DNA from: a virus
Length of the DNA: 31,625 bases
Virus record (IMG/VR): IMGVR_UViG_3300031857_000868
Coordinates: 1 to 31,625 of that record
Reading direction: 5' to 3' (one strand)
A model generated the notes under the pieces. That model was not told where the DNA came from. It searched no databases and was given only the letters and a program-made list of their open reading frames with translations. The position numbers were made by a program, and so were the translations under genes. Positions 15,447 through 23,837 of this stretch are shown piece by piece (within the stretch, counting starts at the first letter, position 1; every line of letters starts with the position of its first letter).

Positions 15447-17354
15447 ATGTCTAATTCTCTACCTACCCTCTATCAACAGTTTATTCATCTTTCACGATAT
15501 TCAAGATTTTTATGGGACGAGGGTCGTAGAGAAAACTGGGAAGAAACTATCGGTCGTTTCTTTGATTTCTTCGAAGGTCATCTGAAGGAACAGCACAACT
15601 ACGATATCAAAGCGTATCGTAAGGAACTTGAAGACGCAGTTCTGTCACAAAAGGTTATGCCTTCGATGCGTTGCGTTATGACTGCTGGTGACGCGCTCAA
15701 GCGCGAAAACGTTGCTGCGTACAACTGCTCGTATGTTGCAGTCAACAGCCCACGTTCATTCGACGAAATTCTTTATATTCTCATGAACGGAACTGGTGTT
15801 GGTTTCTCTGTCGAGTCAAAAGACGTAGAGCAGCTTCCTCTCATCGCAGAGTCGTTCTATCCTTCAGATACAACTATTATGGTTGCCGACTCCAAGCTCG
15901 GTTGGGCTAAAGCTCTCAAGGAACTCATTCATCTTCTCTATTCTGGACAGATTCCTAAGTGGGATATGTCAAAGGTTCGTCCAGCTGGAACTCCACTCAA
16001 AACTTTTGGTGGGCGCGCATCTGGTCCAGAGCCGCTCGATGCTCTATTCAAGTTCTGTATTGATATCTTCAAGAAGGCCGCTGGTCGTCGTCTAAACACA
16101 TTGGAATGCCATGACATTGTATGTAAAATCGCTGATATTGTTGTTGTGGGCGGCGTTCGTCGTTCTGCTCTTATTTCTCTTTCAGATCTAAACGATGATC
16201 GTATGCGCACAGCTAAGTCTGGTCAGTGGTGGCTCGACGAATCTCAGCGTGCGCTTGCTAACAACTCAGCCATCTATAAAGAAAAGCCTGACATGGGCTT
16301 GTTCATGGAAGAGTGGAAGTCACTCTATGAATCTAAGTCTGGTGAGCGTGGTATCTTCAACAGAGCATCTGCTAAGGCTACTGTTACGAAGCACGGTCGC
16401 CGTGATCCTAACTATGACTTCGGAACTAATCCTTGCTCTGAGATCATTCTTCGTGACAAGGAATTCTGTAATCTGTCAGAAGTTGTTATTCGTGCAACAG
16501 ATACGATGGAAACGCTCAAGGAAAAGGTTTACTGGGCAACTATCCTTGGAACGTGGCAGTCAACTCTGACGAACTTTAAGTATCTTTCATCATCATGGAA
16601 AAAGAACTGTGAAGAAGAACGCCTGCTTGGTGTTTCAATGACAGGAATTATGGATAATGATCTCACCAATGGAAAAACTCCAGGACTCGCAGAGCGACTC
16701 GAAGAACTCCGTGCTATCGCAGTCGAGACCAACAAAAAGTTCGCTAAGGATATTGGCATCCCACAGTCTGCTGCTGTCACTTGTGTTAAGCCCTCTGGTA
16801 CTGTTAGCCAGCTTACTGATGCTGCTTCTGGTATTCATGCACGCCATAATCCATACTATATTAGAACAGTTCGTGCGGATAAGAAAGATCCTCTGGCCGC
16901 ATTGATGATCGACGCTGGTGTTCCAGTTGAAGACTGTGCAATGCGTCCGAACAACGTATATGTGTTCTCGTTCCCAATGAAAGCTCCTGAGAATGCTGTG
17001 TTCCGCACAGATATGTCTGCTATCGAGCAGCTTGAACTGTGGGTAACATATCAGGATCACTGGTGTGAACACAAGCCATCTGTTACTATCTCTGTGAAAG
17101 AACACGAATGGCTCGACGTAGGTGCGTGGGTTTACAATCACTTCGACAAGATGTCTGGTGTTTCATTCCTTCCGTTTTCTGATCACGTCTACAAGCAAGC
17201 TCCTTATCAAGATTGCTCGAAGGAAGAGTACGAAGAGTTCGCTGCTAAGATGCCTAAGAGCATCGACTGGAGCAAGCTCAAGGATTACGAAAAGACTGAT
17301 ACGACAACTGGAGCGCAGGAGCTTGCTTGCGTTGCTGGTGGATGCGAGATCTAA
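15447..17354 (+). CDS. nrdJ: Class II (adenosylcobalamin-dependent) ribonucleotide reductase
   Basis: 635 residues, monomeric RTPR type. It converts ribonucleotides to deoxyribonucleotides using a B12-generated thiyl radical, without oxygen. Visible marks: NCSYVAVN with Cys94 (redox partner), NPCSEIIL with Cys330 (thiyl) and Glu332, Cys341 (second redox cysteine), and a C-terminal CVAGGC at 628-633 that is reduced by thioredoxin or glutaredoxin. ACGGAG lies six bases before ATG. The phage thus depends on cobalamin present in the host, which fits many Alphaproteobacteria. Followed by a small zinc ribbon. Confidence 0.93.
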   Translation: MSNSLPTLYQQFIHLSRYSRFLWDEGRRENWEETIGRFFDFFEGHLKEQHNYDIKAYRKELEDAVLSQKVMPSMRCVMTAGDALKRENVAAYNCSYVAVNSPRSFDEILYILMNGTGVGFSVESKDVEQLPLIAESFYPSDTTIMVADSKLGWAKALKELIHLLYSGQIPKWDMSKVRPAGTPLKTFGGRASGPEPLDALFKFCIDIFKKAAGRRLNTLECHDIVCKIADIVVVGGVRRSALISLSDLNDDRMRTAKSGQWWLDESQRALANNSAIYKEKPDMGLFMEEWKSLYESKSGERGIFNRASAKATVTKHGRRDPNYDFGTNPCSEIILRDKEFCNLSEVVIRATDTMETLKEKVYWATILGTWQSTLTNFKYLSSSWKKNCEEERLLGVSMTGIMDNDLTNGKTPGLAERLEELRAIAVETNKKFAKDIGIPQSAAVTCVKPSGTVSQLTDAASGIHARHNPYYIRTVRADKKDPLAALMIDAGVPVEDCAMRPNNVYVFSFPMKAPENAVFRTDMSAIEQLELWVTYQDHWCEHKPSVTISVKEHEWLDVGAWVYNHFDKMSGVSFLPFSDHVYKQAPYQDCSKEEYEEFAAKMPKSIDWSKLKDYEKTDTTTGAQELACVAGGCEI

Positions 17355-17357
17355 GCA

Positions 17358-17513
17358 ATGGTGGAAAAAGATATCACCTGCCCTTGCGGAGAATACGACT
17401 ACACAGTCATCTATGAAAAGCGTGGAAAGAAAGCAACACCTCAGTTCTGCCCCTTCTGTGGGGCAGACGCTGAGGAAGAAACTATTGAGGAATTAGAAGA
17501 GGATGACGAATGA
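17358..17513 (+). CDS. Small zinc-ribbon protein (51 aa)
   Basis: Cys8 and Cys10 (CPCG) with Cys31 and Cys34 (CPFCG) form a CxC/CxxC zinc ribbon, then an acidic tail (EEETIEELEEDDE). ATG is three bases after the nrdJ stop and the end overlaps the GT2 start. A recognisable Shine-Dalgarno is weak, so translation may be coupled to nrdJ. Function unknown; short zinc ribbons of this sort occur in T4-like genomes. Confidence 0.6.
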   Translation: MVEKDITCPCGEYDYTVIYEKRGKKATPQFCPFCGADAEEETIEELEEDDE

Positions 17514-18211
17514 TTTCGTTTATCATCCCCTGCTATAACGAAGAAAAGCATATCAAAGATTGCATTCGTTCTATTAGAAAAAACGTATGGTATGTTCCAT
17601 ACGAAATCATAGTAGTTGATAACAACTGCACTGATAAGACTGCAAAGATTGCTGAAAAAGAACAAGCGTTCGTTATCAAAGAAACTCGCAAAGGCGTCGT
17701 TTTTGCAAGACAAGCTGGATATCAAGCTGCTCAAGGTCGTCTGATAGCCAACATTGATGCTGATTCTAAGATAACCAGTGCTTGGCTGTGGGAAGCACTG
17801 AGTGGATTATCTGACGATAATGTTGTTGCTGTTACTGGCCCTCTAGAATATGAGGATGTCAGCTCTAGCTTACGAATGATGACGAAGTTCTATTATGCTC
17901 TTGCAAAAATCAGCAACGATCATATTGGTGTATTCTTACAAGGTGGTAATGCTATAATTAGAAAATCTGCTTTGGATGAAGTTGGTGGTTATGATACTTC
18001 TATCGCTTTCTACGGCGAAGATACAATGACTGCAAAACGTATTCAGCATCTTGGTAAGATAGTGTTCAATCCAAGAATGATAACTACAACTTCCCCAAGA
18101 AGACTTAAAGAGCAAGGTCTCATAAAAACTTCTTGGTTGTACATTAGTAACTATTTTTCCGTGACGTTCAAAAATAAATCCGCAACTAACGACTACAAGG
18201 ATTTTAGATGA
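17510..18211 (+). CDS. Family 2 glycosyltransferase
   Basis: GT-A fold: IIPCYNEEKHI at the N-terminus, VVDNNCTDKT nucleotide site, DAD at 83-85 as the metal-binding motif, QGGNAIIRKSALDEVGG and a GED at about 168-170 as the catalytic base region. No membrane helix, so it likely acts in the cytoplasm on a lipid or LPS-linked acceptor. ATGA overlaps tie it to the zinc ribbon upstream and to the LpxH-like gene downstream. Target sugar cannot be read from sequence. Confidence 0.85.
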   Translation: MISFIIPCYNEEKHIKDCIRSIRKNVWYVPYEIIVVDNNCTDKTAKIAEKEQAFVIKETRKGVVFARQAGYQAAQGRLIANIDADSKITSAWLWEALSGLSDDNVVAVTGPLEYEDVSSSLRMMTKFYYALAKISNDHIGVFLQGGNAIIRKSALDEVGGYDTSIAFYGEDTMTAKRIQHLGKIVFNPRMITTTSPRRLKEQGLIKTSWLYISNYFSVTFKNKSATNDYKDFR

Positions 18212-18942
18212 AGTCATACAAAACAGTATTCATCTCAGATATACATCTAGGCACGAAGATGAGTCAAGCGGATAAGCTGCTTGGTTTCATGAAAACTTTT
18301 GAATGCGAGAAAATATATTTGGTCGGTGATATTGTTGACTGCTGGGCTATGTCTAAGAAAAATATTTGGAATCAGTTTCACAATGACGTAGTGCAGAAGT
18401 TACTCCGTAAGGCTCGAAAGGGAACAGAGATAATCTACATTCCTGGCAATCATGATGATGTCATGAGAAACTATTGTGATAATGAGTTTGGTCACGTCAT
18501 CATAACTAATGAAGCGATTCATCTTGGAGTTGACGGTAAGCTGTATCTCGTTACACACGGCGATCAGTTTGATATTGTAATGAAAAACGCGGAGTGGTTA
18601 GCACACTTAGGTTCATGGGCTTATGATGTTAGCATTTCCATTAGCGTTATGTTGAACAAGATCAGAAATCTACTTGGACTATCACACTGGTCTCTGTCCT
18701 CATATCTGAAATATAAAGTCAAGGAATCAGTGAACTTCATCGGAGACTACGAAGAAACTCTGACGAAATATGTAAAGAACAAAGGTTTGAACGGTATAAT
18801 CTGCGGACACATTCATCACGCAAACATTCGTGATATCGACGACGTTAGATATATGAACTGTGGCGATTGGGTTGAGTCATGCACAGCGTTAGTAGAACAT
18901 CACAATGGAACATTTGAAATAATTAGATGGGAAGTGAAATGA
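18208..18942 (+). CDS. LpxH-like metallophosphoesterase
   Basis: Calcineurin-type phosphoesterase with the full metal set: DIHLG at 11-15, GDIVD at 40-44, GNHDD at 80-84, HGDQ at 117-120 and GHIHH at 200-204. The family nearest in plan is UDP-2,3-diacylglucosamine diphosphatase, which makes lipid X in lipid A synthesis; many Gram-negatives carry it or a paralogue next to a glycosyltransferase, as here. Lacks any membrane segment. It could instead hydrolyse another nucleotide-sugar or lipid phosphate. Confidence 0.8.
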   Translation: MKSYKTVFISDIHLGTKMSQADKLLGFMKTFECEKIYLVGDIVDCWAMSKKNIWNQFHNDVVQKLLRKARKGTEIIYIPGNHDDVMRNYCDNEFGHVIITNEAIHLGVDGKLYLVTHGDQFDIVMKNAEWLAHLGSWAYDVSISISVMLNKIRNLLGLSHWSLSSYLKYKVKESVNFIGDYEETLTKYVKNKGLNGIICGHIHHANIRDIDDVRYMNCGDWVESCTALVEHHNGTFEIIRWEVK

Positions 18943-19130
18943 GTGAATCTTTGCTTAGTATCAATGAACGATACAATATGATTCTTGACAAAATCGAAAA
19001 CATCAAAGCTAATCTTCATACGATTCACGAAGAAAACCTTGATGAAGCTATGAAGGAAATCGACAAGCTCGAAGAAACCCTGAAGCAGATCGAAGACTTG
19101 TATCCAGAGGAAGTTAGTCGTCATATATAA
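18939..19130 (+). CDS. Short coiled-coil protein (63 aa)
   Basis: Start at ATG 18939 overlaps the previous stop. Nearly the whole protein is amphipathic helix with heptad hydrophobics (INERYNMILDKIENIKANL and MKEIDKLEETLKQIEDLY). No other motif. Likely an adaptor or dimerising protein, function unknown. Confidence 0.6.
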   Translation: MSESLLSINERYNMILDKIENIKANLHTIHEENLDEAMKEIDKLEETLKQIEDLYPEEVSRHI

Positions 19131-19134
19131 TTGT

Positions 19135-19599
19135 ATGACGAATTATGAAAATCCATGGACGTTCAACGGAAAAGAGTTTACAAGTGAAGATATCGGCGAC
19201 TCGTATGGTTTTGTCTACATCATCACGACACCAGAAGGCCAGAAGTATATCGGACGTAAATACTTCTGGTCTATCCGTAAAGCCCGTGGAAAAAGTCGTC
19301 GCCAGCGATCCGAATCCGACTGGAAAGCATACTATGGATCCAGTGACGTACTCAAATCTAAGATCAAAGATTCTGACAAAAGCCTATTCAGGCGAGAAAT
19401 AATTTCTTTACATTCTACGAAAGGTAGAGTAAACTATGAGGAAGTTAGAGAGCAGTTCGCTCATGGCGTTCTCGAGGATGATAACTATTTGAACGACAAC
19501 ATAAACGGGAAGTGGCATCGTGGACCAGAACACATCAGAAGCAAATCAAGATTCTCTGCCCTCGCATCTGGGCGGTCATCTCAACAAGACCCACAATGA
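19135..19599 (+). CDS. GIY-YIG endonuclease-like protein (Seg-like)
   Basis: YGFVYIIT at 24-31 and KYIGRKYF at 37-44 are the GIY-YIG core, followed by an Arg/Lys-rich stretch and WKAYYGSS, the pattern of a conserved T4-like phage family often labelled Seg-like homing nuclease. The single GIY-YIG domain without an obvious DNA-binding tail suggests either a small homing nuclease or a repair-type nuclease. No clear Shine-Dalgarno. The last 80 bases overlap the methyltransferase. Confidence 0.75.
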   Translation: MTNYENPWTFNGKEFTSEDIGDSYGFVYIITTPEGQKYIGRKYFWSIRKARGKSRRQRSESDWKAYYGSSDVLKSKIKDSDKSLFRREIISLHSTKGRVNYEEVREQFAHGVLEDDNYLNDNINGKWHRGPEHIRSKSRFSALASGRSSQQDPQ

Positions 19600-20098
19600 T
19601 CGAGGTACGCTCGCATTTCTAATCAGCGAGTATGGCGTCAAGTCGTTTCTCGACGTAGGTTGTGGTCCTGGTGGTATGGTCGCACTCGCGAGCATGCGCG
19701 GGCTTGAAGCAGTTGGCATCGACGGTGACTGGGAAGTTCCAAAAGAAAAAGATACTGATATCATCATTCACGATTTTACCACTGGTCCTTGCTACACTAC
19801 GAAAGCTGAGTTTGATCTCGGTTGGTCTGTAGAGTTTCTTGAACACGTCGATGAAAAGTATCAAGACAACTATATGCGCGCCTTTGCTCGTTGTAAATAT
19901 GTTGTAGCAACTGCTGCGCCTCCAGGCTATCCTGGACATCATCATGTGAACTGTCAGCCGCAGGAATACTGGCACAAGGTTTTCGATAAGTATGGTTTTG
20001 ACTACGATGATGCTGTTACTCAGCGTATTCGTATGCAGGAATCCACAATGCAGAAGCCATTCATGCAAACAACTGGTATGTTCTTTAGGAGACGATAA
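19520..20098 (+). CDS. SAM-dependent methyltransferase
   Basis: 192 residues from GTG 19520. FLDVGCGPGG at about 44-53 is motif I of class I methyltransferases, with an acidic residue (GIDGD) at motif II and a FLEHVDEKY segment near motif IV. The substrate is unknown; sugar or small-molecule methylation fits the surrounding glycan genes. The start lies within the GIY-YIG frame and overlaps it by 80 bases, unusual even for this compact genome; the true start could be further downstream but still before motif I. Confidence 0.75.
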   Translation: MDQNTSEANQDSLPSHLGGHLNKTHNDRGTLAFLISEYGVKSFLDVGCGPGGMVALASMRGLEAVGIDGDWEVPKEKDTDIIIHDFTTGPCYTTKAEFDLGWSVEFLEHVDEKYQDNYMRAFARCKYVVATAAPPGYPGHHHVNCQPQEYWHKVFDKYGFDYDDAVTQRIRMQESTMQKPFMQTTGMFFRRR

Positions 20099-20817
20099 TG
20101 AATTACATTTCAAACGATAATGAGTCTGTTGTTGTATTAACAAGAGATAAGCTGATCTACGACGAAGGCCTGCGCAGCTTTATGTTGCAGGTTTATAACT
20201 ACATGACTTTCGCGCTGGCTCTTAGTGGACTATTTTCAATCGGCGTTTCGATGTCGCCAGCTCTCATGGCTGCTATCTGGGGAACGCCGCTCAAGTGGGT
20301 TGTTGTTTTTGCTCCGCTGGTTATGAGTCTTGGGTTTATGTTCTTGGCAGAACGAATGAGTTCAACATCAGCCAAGTATTTTCTGTTTGCTTTTGCTGCT
20401 GCGATGGGTCTGAGTCTCAGTTCGATCTTTGCTATCTACAAGATGGGTAGCATTATGCATGTGTTCTTTATCTCGGCTGCTACATTTGGCGCTGCTTCTT
20501 TGTATGGATACACTACGAAAAAGGACTTGACAACCTTTGGATCATTCCTTATAATGGGAGCTCTAGGGTTGGTTATCGCTGGTGTGGTAAACATTTTCCT
20601 ACAGAGTTCTGTGTTCGCTTTTGCCATCAGTTGTCTTGCGGTCCTCGTTTTTACTGGCTTGACTGCATACGATACCCAACAGATCAAGCAGACCTACGAC
20701 GATGCCGAAGGTGACGAACGAGAAAAGGCTGGTGTGATTGGTGCGTTGATGCTCTACATGGATTTCATCAACATCTTTGTTCATCTGCTGCAAATTATCG
20801 GAGATAAAAAAGAATGA
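20098..20817 (+). CDS. Bax inhibitor-1 family membrane protein
   Basis: 239 residues with seven hydrophobic segments starting near residue 35. The stretches FGAASLYGYTTKKDL, MGALGLVIAGVVNIFLQSS and FTGLTAYDTQQIK are strongly typical of the alphaproteobacterial BI-1/YbhL branch, and the MLYMDFINIFVHLLQ ending is the usual seventh helix. BI-1 proteins modulate ion leak and interact with FtsH-type quality control in bacteria; in eukaryotes they suppress cell death. The gene looks host-derived. It ends in an ATGA overlap with a glycosyltransferase. Role in infection is not known; protection against premature envelope failure or abortive infection is a guess. Confidence 0.9.
   Translation: MNYISNDNESVVVLTRDKLIYDEGLRSFMLQVYNYMTFALALSGLFSIGVSMSPALMAAIWGTPLKWVVVFAPLVMSLGFMFLAERMSSTSAKYFLFAFAAAMGLSLSSIFAIYKMGSIMHVFFISAATFGAASLYGYTTKKDLTTFGSFLIMGALGLVIAGVVNIFLQSSVFAFAISCLAVLVFTGLTAYDTQQIKQTYDDAEGDEREKAGVIGALMLYMDFINIFVHLLQIIGDKKE
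20527..20555 (+). promoter_or_regulatory. Consensus-like promoter inside the BI-1 gene
   Basis: TTGACA (20527-20532), 17-bp spacer, TATAAT (20550-20555), all consensus. It would start near 20562 and serve the glycosyltransferases from 20814. The bases also encode a conserved peptide (KDLTTFGSFLIM), so it could be chance. Confidence 0.45.
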
Positions 20818-21542
20818 TTGATCCTATTCGTATTTTCGTTGGCACTTCTGCCAACAATGAAGACTCTGAAGCAGAGATGGTTCTTGAGTATTCGCTTCGT
20901 AAGAATACAACGCATCCAATTGAAATCACATGGATGCGTCAGACAAATGACACAAACTCTATCTGGGGTGGATGGCAAACACAGCGTTGGTCTACACCGT
21001 TTTCAGGTTTCCGTTGGGCTATTCCTGAAGCATGTAACTTCCACGGCAAAGCAATTTACATGGATGTGGATCAGGTCAATCTTCGCGATATCGCTGAACT
21101 CTATGCGACTGAGCTGAAGGGTTATCCACTAGCTGCTCGTCGTGGTGCTCGCTTCGGCGGACATGAGTTCTGTGTCGTTCTCATGGACTGTGAGCGCCTC
21201 GGTGATATGCTCATGCCAGTATCGCGTATGAAGTCTAATCCAGACGCGCATCATCGCTATATCGCTCAGTTCTCTGGTTCTGAGATTGTGTATGATCTTG
21301 ATCCGCGCTGGAACTGTCATGATGGCGAAGGACGTTCGCTCGATGATATCTGGCATCTTCACTATACGAAGATGGAAACACAACCATGGAAGCCAGCTTG
21401 GTTTACTGGTAAGACTGAAGAACATCCGCGTCAGGATCTCGTTAAGTTTTGGAACGACATGAGAGCAGAAGCTGTTCTCAATGGTTGCACTCCAGTTCTC
21501 AATAACGATACGTTTGGTCAGTACAATATCATCGGACGATAA
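20814..21542 (+). CDS. Glycosyltransferase (GT-A, family 8-like)
   Basis: IFVGTSANNEDSEAEMVLEYS at the N-terminus (core IRIFVGTS), then a AIYMDVDQV segment at about 81-89 with the DxD metal site, and a later WHLHYTKM. Soluble, nucleotide-sugar-using. ATGA overlap with BI-1. Donor and acceptor unknown. It forms a pair with the next glycosyltransferase. Confidence 0.75.
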   Translation: MIDPIRIFVGTSANNEDSEAEMVLEYSLRKNTTHPIEITWMRQTNDTNSIWGGWQTQRWSTPFSGFRWAIPEACNFHGKAIYMDVDQVNLRDIAELYATELKGYPLAARRGARFGGHEFCVVLMDCERLGDMLMPVSRMKSNPDAHHRYIAQFSGSEIVYDLDPRWNCHDGEGRSLDDIWHLHYTKMETQPWKPAWFTGKTEEHPRQDLVKFWNDMRAEAVLNGCTPVLNNDTFGQYNIIGR

Positions 21543-22252
21543 TGAAACTCTTTGCTTCATGTGACCCTACTTATCTTAATCTGCATGCACCTGCGCTGGT
21601 AGCTTCAGCTGCTCGCGCGGGAAATAATCTTCATCTTCATGTTATCAATGCGAATGGTCCTGAAGTAGAGTTTCTGCATTATCTTTCTAGTAAGTGGGAA
21701 TCGCTGACAGACTCTTCTTTCACGTTTTCGTGGAAACATCAATACACGTTTCATCAAGACTCCGAACAACAGCGGACGATATTTGCTTGCGATCGCTTCG
21801 TAACTATAGTTGAAGCGATGGAGCGTTTTCCTAGTGAAGATTGGTTGATTATCGACACAGACTGTCTGATTATGAAGCACATCGAAAAGCCAGATGATGA
21901 TCAGATTGGTTTGTTTCTTCGCGAACCGCTTCCTGGAACAGTTGGTTGGGAAAATCAAGGATCACGCGTTGCAGCTGGCGTAGTCTACTATTCACATGAA
22001 GCATTGCCTTTTGCTCGTAAAGTCATGTATCGTATCAAGCACGGCCCAAACGCATGGTTCCTCGATCAGATAGCACTAAATGAAACGTATCAAGCAGAAC
22101 TGAGCAATTATCGTTTTCATTACTATGATGCTCAGTTTATGGATTGGGAGTTCATCGAAGGAACTACGATCTGGACGGGTAAGGGTCCGCGCAAGTATGA
22201 CAACCCAACATACTTGACAAAGAAGAACGAATTTGATAGGATGATCCGATGA
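21542..22252 (+). CDS. Glycosyltransferase-like protein
   Basis: MKLFASCDPTYLNLHAPAL opens a nucleotide-diphospho-sugar-transferase fold; WLIIDTDCLIM near 100-110 carries a DxD-type metal site and NAWFLDQIALN later is a typical acceptor-side segment. Shares the plan of family 8 but is divergent from the preceding gene. Weak promoter-like TTGACA/TAGGAT at 22214-22242 lies at its end. TAATG overlap at the start. Confidence 0.65.
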   Translation: MKLFASCDPTYLNLHAPALVASAARAGNNLHLHVINANGPEVEFLHYLSSKWESLTDSSFTFSWKHQYTFHQDSEQQRTIFACDRFVTIVEAMERFPSEDWLIIDTDCLIMKHIEKPDDDQIGLFLREPLPGTVGWENQGSRVAAGVVYYSHEALPFARKVMYRIKHGPNAWFLDQIALNETYQAELSNYRFHYYDAQFMDWEFIEGTTIWTGKGPRKYDNPTYLTKKNEFDRMIR

Positions 22253-22500
22253 CTAAGATTATTGAACGACCAGAATCTATAACACATGCGCTTGAGTTTC
22301 TATTTCATTACATCAAAGATGAAAAAGAAGCAGAGAATGTAAGAAAGCTAATTGGCGATAAGAAAGTTGTGCAAGTAATGCGCGGCATCGACCCACAAAC
22401 ATTTCAGCCAATTCTATACTTCGCTATCCCCGAAGAAGGTAAGATATTCTTTGAATGGATGAAGTTTGCAGCTCCAATGACACTATGGACGTTAGAATGA
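22249..22500 (+). CDS. Small protein of unknown function (83 aa)
   Basis: No recognised family. It is soluble, alpha/beta, with a hydrophobic ending (FFEWMKFAAPMTLWTLE). Coupled by ATGA overlaps to glycosyltransferase and capsule-type genes on both sides, so it probably belongs to the glycan cassette. Nothing further can be said. Confidence 0.5.
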   Translation: MTKIIERPESITHALEFLFHYIKDEKEAENVRKLIGDKKVVQVMRGIDPQTFQPILYFAIPEEGKIFFEWMKFAAPMTLWTLE

Positions 22501-23453
22501 AAGTAAAAGTTCTATTCCCACGCCTTGATGTTATGTTCAAGGAAGGCCCAGTTCCCGAAGCTCGCGGTGCTATTCCTGAGATTCGTATTCCTTGGGTTTC
22601 TGTTGCTAATCGTATTCAACATGCACATCGTATGAAGGGTGACGACGTAGAAATCATTGAGAAGCCTCTCTGGCAGTTCACGACAGACTTCGCGGAATCG
22701 CTTGATGCAGATATCATCTACGTTCCGCATAAGTCAAGCGACACATTCCCTGTTCGCGATAAGATTGTTCGTTACTATATGCAGTCTGTTTTTCCGTGGC
22801 AGTTCTATATCGACTCAAAAGGTTTTGCTGGTGGAGCTTCAGCGTATCCGTTTCTCATAGACAAGAATCGCGATGTTCCACATGGAAGTTTCTACTCTCA
22901 AATGCAAGCTCGTGCTGCTCTTGGTGAAAGCAAGTTCGCTCAGCCTGCTAGTAAAAAACTCGATCTACCGAATGATTTCGTGTTTTTTCCGTGTCAGATT
23001 CCGCACGATGAAACGATCAAGTATCATTCAAGCGTGACTGTTCCCGAAGCACTCGAAGCTACATGTAGGGCTACACAAACGCTAAATATCCCACTGCTTG
23101 TAAAAGGTCATCCAGTAAATCCTGGAAGCATGGCTCCTCTTCGTGAGCTAACGACTAAATACAAGCACGTCAAATGGATCGACGATGTTTCGATCCACGA
23201 TGTTATCCCTCACGCGCGAGCAGTCGTAGTCGTGAACTCTGGAACTGGTATGGAGACGCTACTACATAAGCGTCCTGTTGTCACTTTCGGAAGATGTGAA
23301 TATGATTGTGTGAGTAATAGAGCTACGACTGATAATATCGTCGATATCCTATGGGATCCTAAATTCGACGAAAAAGCTGTACGAGCATTTTTCGAGTCGT
23401 GGTATGAATGGACCTACGACACAAGAAGCAGTAAATCTTTTGAACGACTTTAG
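22497..23453 (+). CDS. Capsule/Kdo-transferase-like glycosyltransferase
   Basis: 318 residues from ATG 22497; an in-frame start at 22455 is unlikely as it lies deep in the previous gene. The C-terminal half has the capsule-synthesis (KpsC/KpsS) pattern: VKGHPVNPG, then VVVNSGTGMETLLHKRPVVT and FGRCEYD. That family adds Kdo or similar acidic sugars to lipid-linked acceptors. The N-terminal half is more divergent. With the other glycosyltransferases and the LpxH-like gene it points to modification of host surface glycan. Confidence 0.7.
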   Translation: MKVKVLFPRLDVMFKEGPVPEARGAIPEIRIPWVSVANRIQHAHRMKGDDVEIIEKPLWQFTTDFAESLDADIIYVPHKSSDTFPVRDKIVRYYMQSVFPWQFYIDSKGFAGGASAYPFLIDKNRDVPHGSFYSQMQARAALGESKFAQPASKKLDLPNDFVFFPCQIPHDETIKYHSSVTVPEALEATCRATQTLNIPLLVKGHPVNPGSMAPLRELTTKYKHVKWIDDVSIHDVIPHARAVVVVNSGTGMETLLHKRPVVTFGRCEYDCVSNRATTDNIVDILWDPKFDEKAVRAFFESWYEWTYDTRSSKSFERL

Positions 23454-23462
23454 GAGAAAGAA

Positions 23463-23828
23463 ATGGCATATTGGGGTTATCACTTAGTTCTCGACTGCGC
23501 TGAACTTGACAACGCAGCAATTACCAGCTATGATACTATCTACAATTTCACGAAGCGCCTTGTCAAGGATATCGACATGGTAGCCTACGGTGAACCCCAG
23601 ATCGTAAACTTTGGATCTGGTAATAAGGCTGGATACACTCTCGTCCAGCTAATCGAAACGTCGAACATCTGCGCTCACTTTGTGCCTGATGATGGTATGG
23701 GCGGAAACGCAATGTATCTTGACGTTTTCTCCTGCAAGGAATACGACGATCAAGTCGTAATCGCTCTTGTTAAAGAATACTTTGGCGCTAAGTATGTGCG
23801 ACCAAATTACTTGACAAGACAGGCATGA
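23463..23828 (+). CDS. speD: S-adenosylmethionine decarboxylase-like proenzyme
   Basis: 121 residues; GGAGAAAG precedes ATG. AdoMet decarboxylase self-cleaves at a serine to form a pyruvoyl group and makes the aminopropyl donor for polyamines. The family marks are GYHLVLDC at 5-12, AYGEPQI, ETSNICAHF with Ser67 as predicted cleavage residue and His72 five residues on (as in bacterial Ser63/His68), and DVFSC with Cys91. Several large phages carry this short form. No polyamine-synthase partner is in the window. Polyamines could neutralise packaged DNA, an inference. Confidence 0.85.
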   Translation: MAYWGYHLVLDCAELDNAAITSYDTIYNFTKRLVKDIDMVAYGEPQIVNFGSGNKAGYTLVQLIETSNICAHFVPDDGMGGNAMYLDVFSCKEYDDQVVIALVKEYFGAKYVRPNYLTRQA

Positions 23829-23837
23829 AAAAAGATT

